Source: Lumbricus terrestris
Taxonomy: Eukaryota; Annelida; Clitellata; Crassiclitellata; Lumbricidae
Reading direction: 5' to 3'
DNA length: 64,000 bases
Assembly: GCA_949752735.1 (NCBI GenBank)
Contig: OX457046.1
Coordinates: forward strand, 38,162,149 to 38,226,148
Shown here: positions 23,601 through 34,300 of the stretch, piece by piece
Layout of the letters: every line of letters starts with the position of its first letter
Position numbering within the stretch: the stretch's first letter is position 1
The notes under the pieces: model-generated
Told to the model about the DNA's origin: nothing
The model's database searches: none
Seen by the model: the letters and a program-made list of their open reading frames with translations, nothing else
Position numbers and translations under genes: made by a program

Positions 23601-26600
23601 ACCCCTTAGGTGAATGGTAACACTCCAATACAAAGAGCAGAAGGTCAGAACAGACGTGGGAGCGCCTCTGAGTAGTCACCTCGAAGAGGCGCTATGTAAA
23701 TCCTCCCCATGAATGAATGAATAACGTACTTGGTTTTGAAGAATACGATCAAGAAGATGCTCCTGTTCATCGGAAGATGGTCTTCTGACGTCTGCCGGCC
23801 GCAATTCCAAGAAGCGTATTCGTTTATTCAGAAGCAGCGTGTAGTTACTCAGCGCCGACACGGAAACCTTTTGTTAAATTCAGATCAATCAGCGCGTTGT
23901 ATTGTATAGATTTATAATTTTGTGCAATGCCTCCCACATTGCATCATCATTTTGTTGTTGTTGTGGTTGTTGTTGTCATCATCATCATCAAAATTAATCA
24001 ACATTACCAGTATTATTATAATTGTTATTATTATCATCATTATATTATATTATTATGACACTTGCTGTTGTTGTTTTTGTTGTCGTCATCATCATCAAAA
24101 TTAATCATCATTATTATTATAATTGTTATTATTATCATTATATCATATTATTATGACACTTGCTGTTGTTGTTTTTGCTGTTGTTATTGCTTCTGTTGTT
24201 GTTAAATTGACATTTGAGCTTCATTACCCCCTATATAGTTTTGGTGGTCATTCAATCACAGGACTTCATGTATGACTTCATATGCTTGCAGGGTCACACT
24301 GTCATTCCAAGCCCTTATTTTATACCTTCCTAAGTCCACAACTGAATTTGACCCTACACAGCATCATCATCTCAGTCAAATTCCTCAGTACGTTGAAACG
24401 CATTTGCATATTTACGTTCAAAAAGAGACAACCTACGTCGACCAGTGCAGAATGCTCCTTCATCTCTTCCAGTCGTCTGTGGAAAGTTACATTGAGCAGG
24501 TTCAGTTTCTTCTCCATCCAAGAGAACTATATTGTTAAAGTAATACACAAGAACGTCTCTTACCAAACTGTTTTATTTAGGGTTGTTAATATCTTTTCTC
24601 AGCAAAATCCGTTACACCTTATAAGACAGATCACACCTTAGGAGACAGATCACACCTTAGGAGACAGATCACACCTTAGGAGAGAGATCACACCTTAGAA
24701 GTTGGATCACACCTTAGGAGACAGATCACACCTTAGGAGACAGATTGCACCTTAGGAGACAGATCACACCTTACGAGACAGACACACCTTAGGAGATGGA
24801 TCACACCTTAGGAGACAAATCACACCTTAGGAGACAGATCACACCTTAGGAGACAGACACACCTTAGGAGACAGATCACACCTTAGGAGACAGATCACAC
24901 CTTAGGAGACAGATCACACCTTAGGAGACAGACACACCTTAGGAGACAGATCACACCTTAGGAGACAGACACACCTTAGGAGACAGATCACACCTTAGGA
25001 GACAGATCACACCTTAGGAGACAGACACACCTTAGGAGAGAGATCACACCTTAGAAGTTGGATCCCACCTTAGGAGACAGATCACACCTTAGGAGACAGA
25101 TTGCACCTTAGGAGACAGATCACACCTTACGAGACAGACACACCTTAGGAGATGGATCACACCTTAGGAGACAAATCACACCTTAGGAGAGAGCTGCTCA
25201 AGCAATGCTTCATCATCTGCCTCTTCTTCCTCAGAAAGCTGATTCCTTGCCCGATGTTTAGTCTTTGCTGCAATCTACAAATAAATAACAACCATTGTGA
25301 AATCAGCACCGCAGAACAGAAGCCGAAAGATCACATTTGAACATTTATTTGTGCGATGCAAGAAAATTAGAAAAATCTCTAATGAAGCTGACAAATCAAA
25401 ACTCAATGGACTATTGAATGTATTCTGGGTTTTAATTAAATCAATCACTCAATTATTCATTCAGCCATTAAATCACTAATTTAATCAATCAATCATTCAT
25501 TAAATCATTCATTTAACCAATCCTTCATTCAATCAATCATATAGTCACTTATTTAATCAACCATTCACCCACTTATTTAAGGAATCATTCAATCATTCAA
25601 TCAATCAATCATATAGTCACTTATTTGATCAATCATTCACTCACTTATTTAAGGAATCATTCAATCATTCAATCAATCATATAGTCACTTATTTGATCAA
25701 TCATTCTACTCACTCACTCATTCACCGACTATTAGTACTGTTCATTCACACAGCCACATTTCAGTAAACAAAACCGAATAGAACAACAGAGATCACATAA
25801 CGCTATTTAACCTACATTACTAGGGTTGCTCGGGGCAAGTGAGTTCGCAGCACGCAATCGATTCACATCGCGACCAAATGACTTCAACAAACCATCCAAA
25901 GCATTCACCTAAAAGCAGAAAAAGTCAACAAAAGAGAATTAATTAGTCATTATTAAAACAAACCACCAATCAACAATAATTACTGAAACAACGATCCTTA
26001 TTGCGGCACACAGAAAGGCAAACAGACAGACAGACTTCCAACAAATAAGTGCCATCTATGGAAGGATACAACAGTACCTGACAATGTATGTGGTCCAATA
26101 AACAACAGAACCAACATGTAAATAAGACAACAATAACTATGCTATACCACCGTACAAAATAGGTATTGAGATGCAACAATGAAAATGAGCACTCATCAGA
26201 ATATTGAAATAAATGACGATAAACACAAACAGACAGACAAACAAACAGACAGACAAGCAGACAGACAAATATTGACTCAGACAGACAAAACAGGCAGACA
26301 GTTAAACATTCAGGCATACAAACATTCAGGTACACAAACATTCAGGCACACAAACAGTCCAAAAGACAAACACAGGCAAACAGACAAAAAGACAAAACAG
26401 GCAAACAGACAGACATACAAGAAAAACAGGCAGGCAGACACACATTCAGACAGACAAACATTCAGGCACCCAAACAGTCCGAAAGACAAAAACAGGCAAA
26501 GAGACAGACAGACAGACAGACGATTCAGATGAATAAACAGTAGGCCTACAACGTGACAATGAGACTGTGCAAAAACTCAACTCTCACTGGCAAGACAACT

Positions 26601-29161
26601 TAGCCAACCTGACTGACGATGGTGGAAATGTTTTTGCGCATGTCGCTGAAGCCATTGTTAAACCGCTGGACCCGATGACTGAGTTCCTGCTGCATGGAAC
26701 TTAGATCATGCAGCTGACTAGAGTAGCTACTGGTCAGGTCATCCACTAAACAAAATCAACAAAGAAACCTGCTTAGAAATCACAGAGCACACGCCTATTC
26801 CATTCTATGCCATTTTCTTCTTCTATGTAATTCAATGGCATAGCCAGACAATAATTTCGGCTGGGGTTTCAATTTTGGGAAGTTTCTGACACAAACAATG
26901 AATTGATCACTCAAACAAATGATCAATCAAACAGTCAGTCAAACAATCAAGCAATCAATCATCCACTCAATTGATCAGTCAATCAATCAACCAACCACTC
27001 AATAAGCCAGTCAGTCAGTCAATCACCGGATAAATAAACCAATCAACCAATTGATCAATCACCCAGTCAATCAATCAATCAATCAATCAACGAGTCAATT
27101 GGAGGATCATAGCATGTCTTACTACAATCAGCCAGCAATGGCAAGCTATAAACACTTGTGAATCTGATTGTAGCATCTGGAACCATTCTACCTTTCGCCA
27201 GTTTTGCCTGCAGCTCAGTTACGTCCCTTCTCAACTGGACGTACATCGCGATCAAGCCACAGATCGAGACTAAACAGGCGGCCAGAAGAACGCCACAAAT
27301 GAGACCAAAACAAGAAGAACATGGACAGCAACGACTTCTCCTGTACAACATAATTTGCAACCCAGTTTACTGAATAATCAAGCAAATAGATAATCTATTT
27401 GTCTATCTATTTAATTCAATTCAAACTTGCTTATTCAGAGATATCAACTCAAGAATACAAAAAATGGTAATCTATCGTTTTAACGGAACTAATTATTTTT
27501 CTTATTTGGGAAAACGGAATAGCGGAACAATTTATACGAAATTTTTGGGCAGTCGAAACATCATTATTTTTCAACATTCCGGCTTCTACTTTGGCATAAA
27601 TCATTATCATCAATCAGGTTTCCATTTAGTCAAAATTTCATTAAACCAATCAAGCATCTATTTCAACAATAACAGTATTTTTATCAATCCAATTTCTATT
27701 TAAATAACAATTATTTTTCATCAATCCAGCTCCAATTTCAGCAATAATGTTTTCGCAAATCCCACTTCTATTGCGTGAAAAATTATTTCATCAATCCGGC
27801 TTCTATTTAGCAAGAATTCTTTTCGTCAATCCAACTTGTATGCCATCATCGCTATATCCCATGCAATGGCAAATAATTAATTCCGCTATTAAAACGATAG
27901 TGGACAAAATGGCAAATAATTAATTCCGTTAAAATGATAGATTACCAAAAAATAAAATAAAATAAAAATGACACAAATAGAAAAACAGTGCAATGAAAAC
28001 ACGAAACAATTCTGACCCTTAAGTAAGTGAAGAGATCCCTGAGAAATGATAACCTAGAAAGGGAGGGATCCTGCTAGACTTTGGCAGCCACAATACAGAA
28101 ATAGTGTACAAGATGGTAAAGAGTATAGTAGACTAAGCGGTAAAAAGATAAAAGATGAGTGTGAATATTAGTAAAGATAAGAAGAGAGATAAGGCAAGTG
28201 ATAACCAGATAATCCAGGAAACAACACATACAATATCAGAATAATATACCGCATAAGAAGAGAATCTTGAGTGAGTTAGCTACTAGTCAGCTACCCGGAA
28301 GAGACAGACCTATCTTTCCAAACAGATACATCTTTCCAAAGATCTAACTCATCCAGCAATCTATCTATCTATGTTTTAAGAAAATGAATTTGCTATTAAA
28401 CACTTCATGTTCATGGTTGCTTTACGATGAACCTAAGGGACTCCCCTTTTCTAATTCTTCTCCCTCCTTGTCCTCCGCCTCCTCATTTCCTTCCATTCTC
28501 TTTCCCCTTACCCTTTCCCGTAACCTTTCCCTGGGACAGTGCCAGACATTAATCAGGGCACCGCCAGTGTCGTCATCCAAGAAGTAACCAGCACAGGGGA
28601 GGCAGCGCAAAATTCGGGTAGGGCAACGACCAGTGCAAACGAGATCAAGGCGAAACTATAGTATCCGGGACCGATGTTTATAACATTGGAAATTTCCAAT
28701 TCGGTTAGGGTCAGGTTATGCATCGTGAGGGTCGGTTAGGTCAGGTTATGCGTCGTGAGGGTCGGTTAGGGTCAGGTTAAGCGTCGTGAGGGTCGGTTAG
28801 GGTTAGTGTTAGGGTTAGTGTCGTCATTAGATTCTATATACTATACTATACTAAGACAATGTTATAAACATCGGTCCCGGATACTATAGTTTCGCCGAGA
28901 TCAAGACCTAGCGCTGCAAGAAGATTAAACGAATTAAACAATTTACTTTGACGAGATAATTTTGGCTGGTACATCAAACTCCTCCATCTCTGATGATTCT
29001 GACTCATTCCTAAGTAACTCTTTCCTCCCTGTTGTAGGCGATGCCGTGCCGGATCTGCCGAGAATGCGATGCTTCGTGCTAACGAGAGCGTCCAACTCTC
29101 GTCGCTTTTTTATTCTTTTTGTCGGCCTGAAGTCGACTGCTAACTTCGCCTGCGAAGCCAT
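20635..29161 (-). CDS. EFCAB14: EFCAB14-like single-pass membrane coiled-coil protein, nine exons found
   Basis: Exons in coding order: 29161-28947, 27340-27192, 26745-26609, 25908-25816, 25274-25182, 24526-24437, 23867-23730, 21952-21851, and 20907 down to 20685 or 20635. All splices are GT-AG and phases agree; exons from the fourth on begin in phase 0. Exon 1 encodes MASQAKLAV, then KKRRELDALV and the acidic ESESSEMEEFD. Exon 2 gives a basic CysCys stretch (RSRCCPCSSC) and one hydrophobic anchor (about residues 80-101), then heptad-rich coiled coil from VQLRRDVTELQAKL onward. Basic RELxAL start, acidic patch, Cys-rich anchor and long coiled coil match vertebrate EFCAB14 as I recall it. The two C-terminal EF-hands were not found. 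Exon 9 either ends at a donor after NRMQ (20685) and continues into unseen exons, or reads to a stop at 20635. The exon 3 end is ambiguous (26609 or 26618). Its first exon is head-to-head with bestrophin A. Confidence 0.78.
20945..21090. repeat. (TCA)n/(TCG)n imperfect triplet repeat
   Basis: Mixed TCATCATCG triplets in EFCAB14 intron 8, about 40 bases upstream of the exon 9 acceptor. A frame through it on the minus strand fuses spuriously with exon 9 in the wrong phase. Confidence 0.85.
22401..23515. mobile_element. Middle element of the nest, hAT-like
   Basis: Left end AGCTGTGGTTAAAGTGG, right end CCACTTTAAACGCTGG, flanked by the 8-bp duplication ACCTCTCC (22393-22400, 23516-23523). Its own sequence, about 22401-22499 plus 23408-23515, holds repeated GCAGTGGGAATGCCG words in inverted orientation. 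Confidence 0.75.
22500..23407. mobile_element. Inner element of the nest, 908 bp with long inverted ends
   Basis: Ends GGGGTCATTGCATAATTACG and its complement, 3-bp duplication CTA, and subterminal GGGTGGGTGGG and ACGTTACGTAACG words in both arms. A 3-bp duplication with GGGG-starting ends suggests a PIF/Harbinger-like MITE. An 87-codon frame inside (22919-22656, -) shows no transposase motif. Confidence 0.8.
24610..25190. repeat. 31-unit 18-19 bp minisatellite over a splice donor
   Basis: Units read CACACCTTAGGAGACAGAT (minus strand CTCCTAAGGTGTGATCTG). Near-identical runs of about 150 bases at 24680-24830 and 25035-25190 show a higher-order duplication. The exon-proximal unit is the end of EFCAB14 exon 5 (CCTAAG|GTGTGA), so nearly every unit restates the donor. 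Confidence 0.9.
25440..25740. repeat. TCAATCAT-rich tract with a tandem unit of about 75 bp
   Basis: CATATAGTCACTTATTTGATC appears three times with TTATTTAAGGAATC between, in EFCAB14 intron 4. Confidence 0.75.
26180..26530. repeat. CAGACA-rich repeat tract
   Basis: Repeated ACAGACAGACA and ACATTCAGGCA words, in EFCAB14 intron 3. Confidence 0.7.
27465..27947. mobile_element. Inverted-repeat element with internal TCATCAATCCA repeats (3)
   Basis: Ends TGGTAATCTATCGTTTTAAC and GTTAAAATGATAGATTACCA, flanked by AAAAA. The interior repeats TCATCAATCCAGCTTCTATT. It lies in EFCAB14 intron 1 and shares CCATGCAATGGC with element (1). Confidence 0.72.
28649..28896. mobile_element. MITE with 39-bp perfect terminal inverted repeats
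   Basis: 248 bp. It begins GGCGAAACTATAGTATCCGG and ends with the exact complement; the inverted match runs about 39 bp. An 8-bp target duplication GAGATCAA lies at 28641-28648 and 28897-28904. Units B and C lack it (CAAACAAGATTAAGACC and CAAACAAGAACAAGACC at about 42830 and 61325). The inside is a tandem of a CGTGAGGGTCGGTTAGGGT-like unit. An 8-9 bp duplication with GG-starting ends would fit Merlin or Mutator-like families; class not settled. Confidence 0.9.
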
Positions 29162-29689
29162 CTTTTCGATCTGGCTCGGCTGTTTTCTAAAACAAGAAAT
29201 AAAAACTGCGGACTTTGCCGCAAAACGAAACGTTAAACAATACTTCCATCGCTGCGACCCGATCAGACTTCGGATGTTTTGATATAAACAGAATGCCATT
29301 GGTTGACATAGTTAGGGTTTCTCGTTTCTCATTGGTGCAATATAGGTCAACGTACCAGAATGCAAAGTAGTGTAGGAAAGTGTAGGCCAGCTCGAACTAC
29401 ATTCACGATACTATCGCTATCATTTATTGTATATTGCAATGCTTTATTGCTTATCCGCAAATATTTGGCAAGATTGAGAGCATTTATTCTAAGAGTAACT
29501 ATGAAATTATTATTATTATATTCGTTTTAATGGTAACAAAAACTGATAGACACACCGCTATCAGGTACAAGAAGCAGTAGATCAAATACAATATATAACC
29601 TATAGAATGTCTTTAGCCTTGACTGTTGCATTTGCCTATAGGATGAGCACAAAATGACAGAAATTACAAAAGAATGTTTCTATGTTTAT

Positions 29690-30548
29690 ATAGGGTAGGC
29701 TGCAATAATGAGATTAGACAATTTATTATAATTAATGAACATAGGGCGCCTTTCTATACAGAACCCGTGAAATATAATGTCTGTCATCTTTAGTTGGCAA
29801 TACAAAGTTGTGAGGGCGTGGCCTCAATTGATAGGGACGATGAGCAACCGGTGGGAAAAGCGGTCGAAGAACATGGAAGACATTTCTGGAAACGGCAGTT
29901 AGAAGACGAGCATCCGCAAGATCAACCATTTCAGTCGCAGAAGGCGAGTCATTTGGCAAGTACCCTGATCGACGGACTCTTGATAATAGGCGCTCGATCC
30001 TGGCTCGGTCCTGAGCAGTAGTAAAGCCCCACCACGCAGGAGCAGCATACATCATTCTGGAAACAGTAGTTGCTCTTGTAACTGTATGAAGAGCATCAGG
30101 TGATAGTCCATGCGCTCTCAACGTTCGCAGGGCATGAAGCGACCCGGCACAAGATGAGACTACATTGTCTACATGAGATGTGACTCGAAGATCAGAGTTA
30201 ATGGTAACTCCAAGTATATTTATTGAAGTTACTCTTTGAAGTCCATCTATGAGTTCTGGAGCATCCACATTCGGACGACAGGAGATAATCATTTCTCTCG
30301 ACTTTGTAGTGTTCAGGCGAAGGTTGTTTTTGGTTGCCCAGCTCTTAACCGAATCAAGTTCAACACTGATTGTCTTGCGCATTAATGAGCCAATTAGCAG
30401 ATAGGTGTCATCTGCGAATTTCACAATGCAATTTTTAGGGTTAATCGGCTGCAGATCGGAAGCAAAATGAACAACCCTGCCCTGAATTGCCGGTGAATCA
30501 CAATTTAAACGTTGTTGCCAAATAGAGACAATTGATGTGACTTGACTT
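29690..30548 (-). mobile_element. CR1/Jockey-like non-LTR retrotransposon, 5'-truncated, RT C-terminal half
   Basis: The minus frame runs from about 30545 to 29732 (230 codons from the first Met). It begins just before the catalytic KFADDTYLL box and continues through LNTTKSREMIISC, the thumb and the final block RPYQLRPRPHNFVLPTKDDR. It sits in the shared EFCAB14/bestrophin A upstream region and has no counterpart in units B or C. Confidence 0.85.
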
Positions 30549-31009
30549 CCATCAAGCCTAGGCTACATATAGACCTAATCCTCACAAAATTCGTGTCTAA
30601 ACGATGTTATCTTCAATAAATTGATCCGAAATATTGCTGGTATTTAATATAATCATATTTACTTACTAACTTACTTGAATAGCGTACGAAAAACGGGTCC
30701 GTGCGGCATCCAACGAGTTATTTAGTCTTTGATGTCGTCTGCGTTTAGTGGCGCTTTTGTTGCATTAATTTATTTTATTGCACTTTAGACGTGTAAGCGA
30801 ATAGTTATTAAATGTAATTATCTTGAATTCATTCAGTCGCTTCGTCCGGTTTGTAACTTATGCAAATTGTTGAATAGCTTGTCATTTATCGAATCATTAA
30901 CGTTATCGCACCCCTATTTTTATGTAACCTGGCGGACTTCCAAGTTCCAAAGAGGCATTCTCGATCGCACAATACGAAATTAATCTTTGATTAATTGATT
31001 GTTCGTGCA

Positions 31010-31114
31010 AAATGGGTGAAACTTGTGGCGGAATCTTAAACTGTGTTTGCTTAATTGCGTGAAACTTGACGTGCCGTAAAGTTCCAACTTTTACCGTAAA
31101 CCTGAACATATCCT
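31010..31114 (+). promoter_or_regulatory. Conserved 5' block, putative non-coding first exon of bestrophin A
   Basis: This stretch is kept in front of all three bestrophin copies (about 45055-45162 and 63143-63245), although the sequence around it has diverged. It contains the shared words GGAATCTTAAACTG and GTGCCGTAAAGTTCC. In each copy it ends at a GTGAG word that would serve as a splice donor, 190-230 bases before the TCTGTAG acceptor just ahead of the ATG. I infer a 5' untranslated exon and core promoter, shared or abutting with the EFCAB14 promoter. No transcript evidence. Confidence 0.5.
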
Positions 31115-31347
31115 GTGAGCCGAGCTTAGAAACTGCAAAACTTATCGTTGTAAAATGTAAATGATTGCTGTAAATGGCACCCTTAAAGATAGACTTGATT
31201 TAATTTATTCTGCGATTATTCGTCGATGCTACTGCTGATTGCAATAAACTGCAGGCCTAGCATATTTTTAACATGATAGGCCCATAGCATTAGGCCTATA
31301 GGGTTTATATCATTGCTGAATGTTTGTTGTTTTCTGATCTGTAGAAA

Positions 31348-34300
31348 ATGACAGTCCGATATAATCAATCAGTTGCAACTGTTCAATGTGGTGGCTTTTT
31401 GAAATTATTACTGAGGTTAGTCCAAAGTGTATTTCCTTATTGTCGCTTGTATTTGCCGCAACTCCACTGGTGTCAAATTGTTATAGAAACAGACAGAAAC
31501 AAACAGTTATAAGAAAAAAGTTAGACCTACTTTTGGCATGGCTTGAAATATTGTGTTTGGCAGGTTTTGGGTGCAGTTTATGTTGACTATAGCAGTGGCG
31601 GAGACCTAGGGGGGACAGGGGGGGACGGTCCCCCCCAATAAAAGTGTTGGGGGGGACGGCCCATGCATTTGTCCCCCCCAATGTTTGAGCGTCAAGACTT
31701 GTTTTGGCGGCGAAAATAGAAAATTTCTTCGGGATTTGGGCGAGATTTGGCCGGATGACTTAAAAAAAAAAAAAAAAAAAAAAAAAGGTCATCAACTTTT
31801 TTGGCGGCGAAAATAGAAAATTTCTTCGGGATTTGGGCGAAATTTGGCCGGATGACTAAAAAAAAAAAAAAAAAAAAAAAAAGGTCATCAACTTTTTTGG
31901 CGGCGAAAATAGAAAATTTTCCGAGATTTCGCCGGTCGTCAGAAATTTTCGGAAAATCTCGCGTCTTTCCGTCCCCCCCAATTCTCGGCGCAGGTCTCCG
32001 CCTATGGACTATTATATATTAATAGAGCTAGAGCTCTGCAATTATACATAGTAATAGTATCGCAGAATGGTGCACGGAGACAGACCACTGCAAGAGAAAG
32101 AGACAAATGGAAGATGATCGAAAGAGCATCAAGCACCTACGGGCGATGAACCCATGGACATTGATGATGATGATATTTATATAGTATTAAATTTTCAGAT
32201 TTGCTTTTAAAGTCAACTTCATCTGATTTCATTGTGGTGCCTCAAATTTACAGATTACCAGTTCAAGTAGGCCCAGACAGCTTGAAGAAAAGCGTACCAT
32301 TGACATTTCTCAGGATTTTAAGCTACAAATATCATAAGGGATGGGAGCTTAGATTAACCGGAAGCTAGATAAAACACCACGGTCTATTCTCGGCATTACT
32401 TATGATGATCATCGGGGTAAGAGTTGCCAGGTTAGGTGGGAGTTCCAACCCCTATAGGGCCCTAGTCTTTTTTAAGGACCCATAACAAAAGTCTTCGTTG
32501 TAGGTTCAATCAATCAAATAAAATATCAAAATACTTTATTGATCATCGTAAACATGTATATGTATACATACAGTATAGCACAAACAAACAGTAGTTGAAA
32601 AAATGTCACATGCATTGATGTCAAAGGGGTAAGCCCAAAGGAACGTAAGGTTCCGCTAACAGGGTCACCCTAAAAAGGTTACACCTCATACCCCAAATCA
32701 ACTACTGGCAGTTCCCCAGTTATTTTTCAACGATTCTCATACTATTGTTGTTAATTGTTGTTTCAGATGGCAGGGTAGCATCTATAAGCTGGTGTGGTTT
32801 GAGCTGTGCGTTTTCCTCTTTCTATACGCCAGCTTGAGTCTCACTTATCACTTTGTTATGAATTCGGCGAGCAAGAGGTCAGTCTGAAATCATGCCAAAT
32901 GTTGCTACTTGATATGAGTGACACACGCCACACGATTGTTAGATTCTTTAGTGACTGATTTATTAATTGTTTGATTGATTGATTGATCGATTGGTTGGCC
33001 GATTAATTGGTTGAATGATTGGATGAAACATGCATGGTATCTTGATACACGCTTTGTGTGTGTATGTAATGTATATTGCGTCAAGTAATTTTTTATTAGG
33101 CTATCTCAGGTGTTTCAAGATAAGTTGCATAATTATAATTATTACTTTTTTGAATATTTAATTGATGCATGTCACGACGCACAAGTAATTACTTGTTAAG
33201 TGCAGCGCCCATGGACTCAACATAATGGGTTCACAATGCACCCTCTCAGAACCCCCATGGCATAGTTTATATAAACAGGGCCATTGGGTCCATTTGCAAT
33301 ACCAGCCAGGAGAGCCCAACATTTGAAATTATGCCTAAGGCATAGATGAGATGATTTATTGGTGGCTGGGTGATCTGTCTGATTGGTTGCAACCAACCAT
33401 GGTTGGTGGGCGGGTGATTGATTTATACACTGATTTATTGACCATGTGATGAATGAGAGATTATTTGTTCATTTATTGCTGACTGACTCACGGACTCACT
33501 GACTGACTGACTCAGTCAGTCAGTCAGTTCTCGAGTGAGTGAGTGAATGATTGAATGAATGAATGAGTTAGTGCTTGTTTGATTGATTGATTGATTGATT
33601 GATTTGTTGATCAATGAATTAATTTATCCATTGAGCTTCACGCCGTGATCAAATCGGCTTCATATTTAATTCTGCAGGACTTTTGAGAGGATCGCCCAGT
33701 ACTGCAACAAGTACAGCGACCTAATTCCCCTGTCGTTCGTTCTCGGCTTCTACGTTCAGCGCGTTATCAGCCGGTTCTGGGAGCAGTTCAACACCATACC
33801 GTGGCCCAACCGAATGGCCATCTATGTGTCGACGTACATCCAGTGCAACGACGAGCGAGGGAGGCTGATGAGGAGGACGATCATGAGGTATCTCTGTCTG
33901 TCGTTCGTCATGACGATGTCGTCCATCAGTCCGCAGATCAAGAAACGATTTCCCACGCTGACACACATGACGGAAGCAGGTGCGCTTTTGAGAACAACTT
34001 TCCTCTGGGTCTTGTCTGGGTCGGCAGCAACTCTGAATAGTTATTTTGGAGGGTGTTATAGAAATTTTTTGTATGGATATCTGAAACGTTATACAGTACG
34101 GTCAGTAACTTTTGATAAACCTGGCTCTCATGGGAACTGAAACCAGCAGACAATATCTCAGGTTAATGGAAACAGAGCCCTTAATTAAGGGAAACTGAAA
34201 TGAGTTGAGAACCTGTTTAAGAACTGAAACAGGCTGAGAACATTTTATTCTTGGCCCAGTTCTCTAAATATTTGGAAGATTTTAATGTGATATGTCATCA

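Larger units (their letters stand above)
22030..23606. mobile_element. Outer element of a three-level transposon nest (GGGC-GTCCAT family)
   Basis: The two halves, about 22030-22400 and 23516-23606, together match the uninterrupted copy at 15517-15968. Shared words include TTTGATAGCTAAA, TGCAACTCGTACA and, at the right end, ACGTAATAATTTTACATGGAC. The nest lies between EFCAB14 exons 7 and 8. Confidence 0.7.

Noticed and set aside
23200..23679. 159-codon minus-strand protein
   Set aside because: It crosses the ends of two nested transposons and consists of GTGGG-repeat translation.
24610..25190. Regular repeats resembling a CRISPR array
   Set aside because: Units of 18-19 bp are directly abutting with no unique spacers, in an animal intron; it is a minisatellite.
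28720..28820. Interstitial telomere or chromosome-fusion point (TTAGGG words)
   Set aside because: The units are GTCGGTTAGGGTCAGG, not pure TTAGGG, and lie inside a 248-bp MITE with a target duplication.
33721..33966. Minus-strand frames over bestrophin exon 3 (also 46877-47215)
   Set aside because: Shadows of a GC-rich conserved exon; no splice or domain support.
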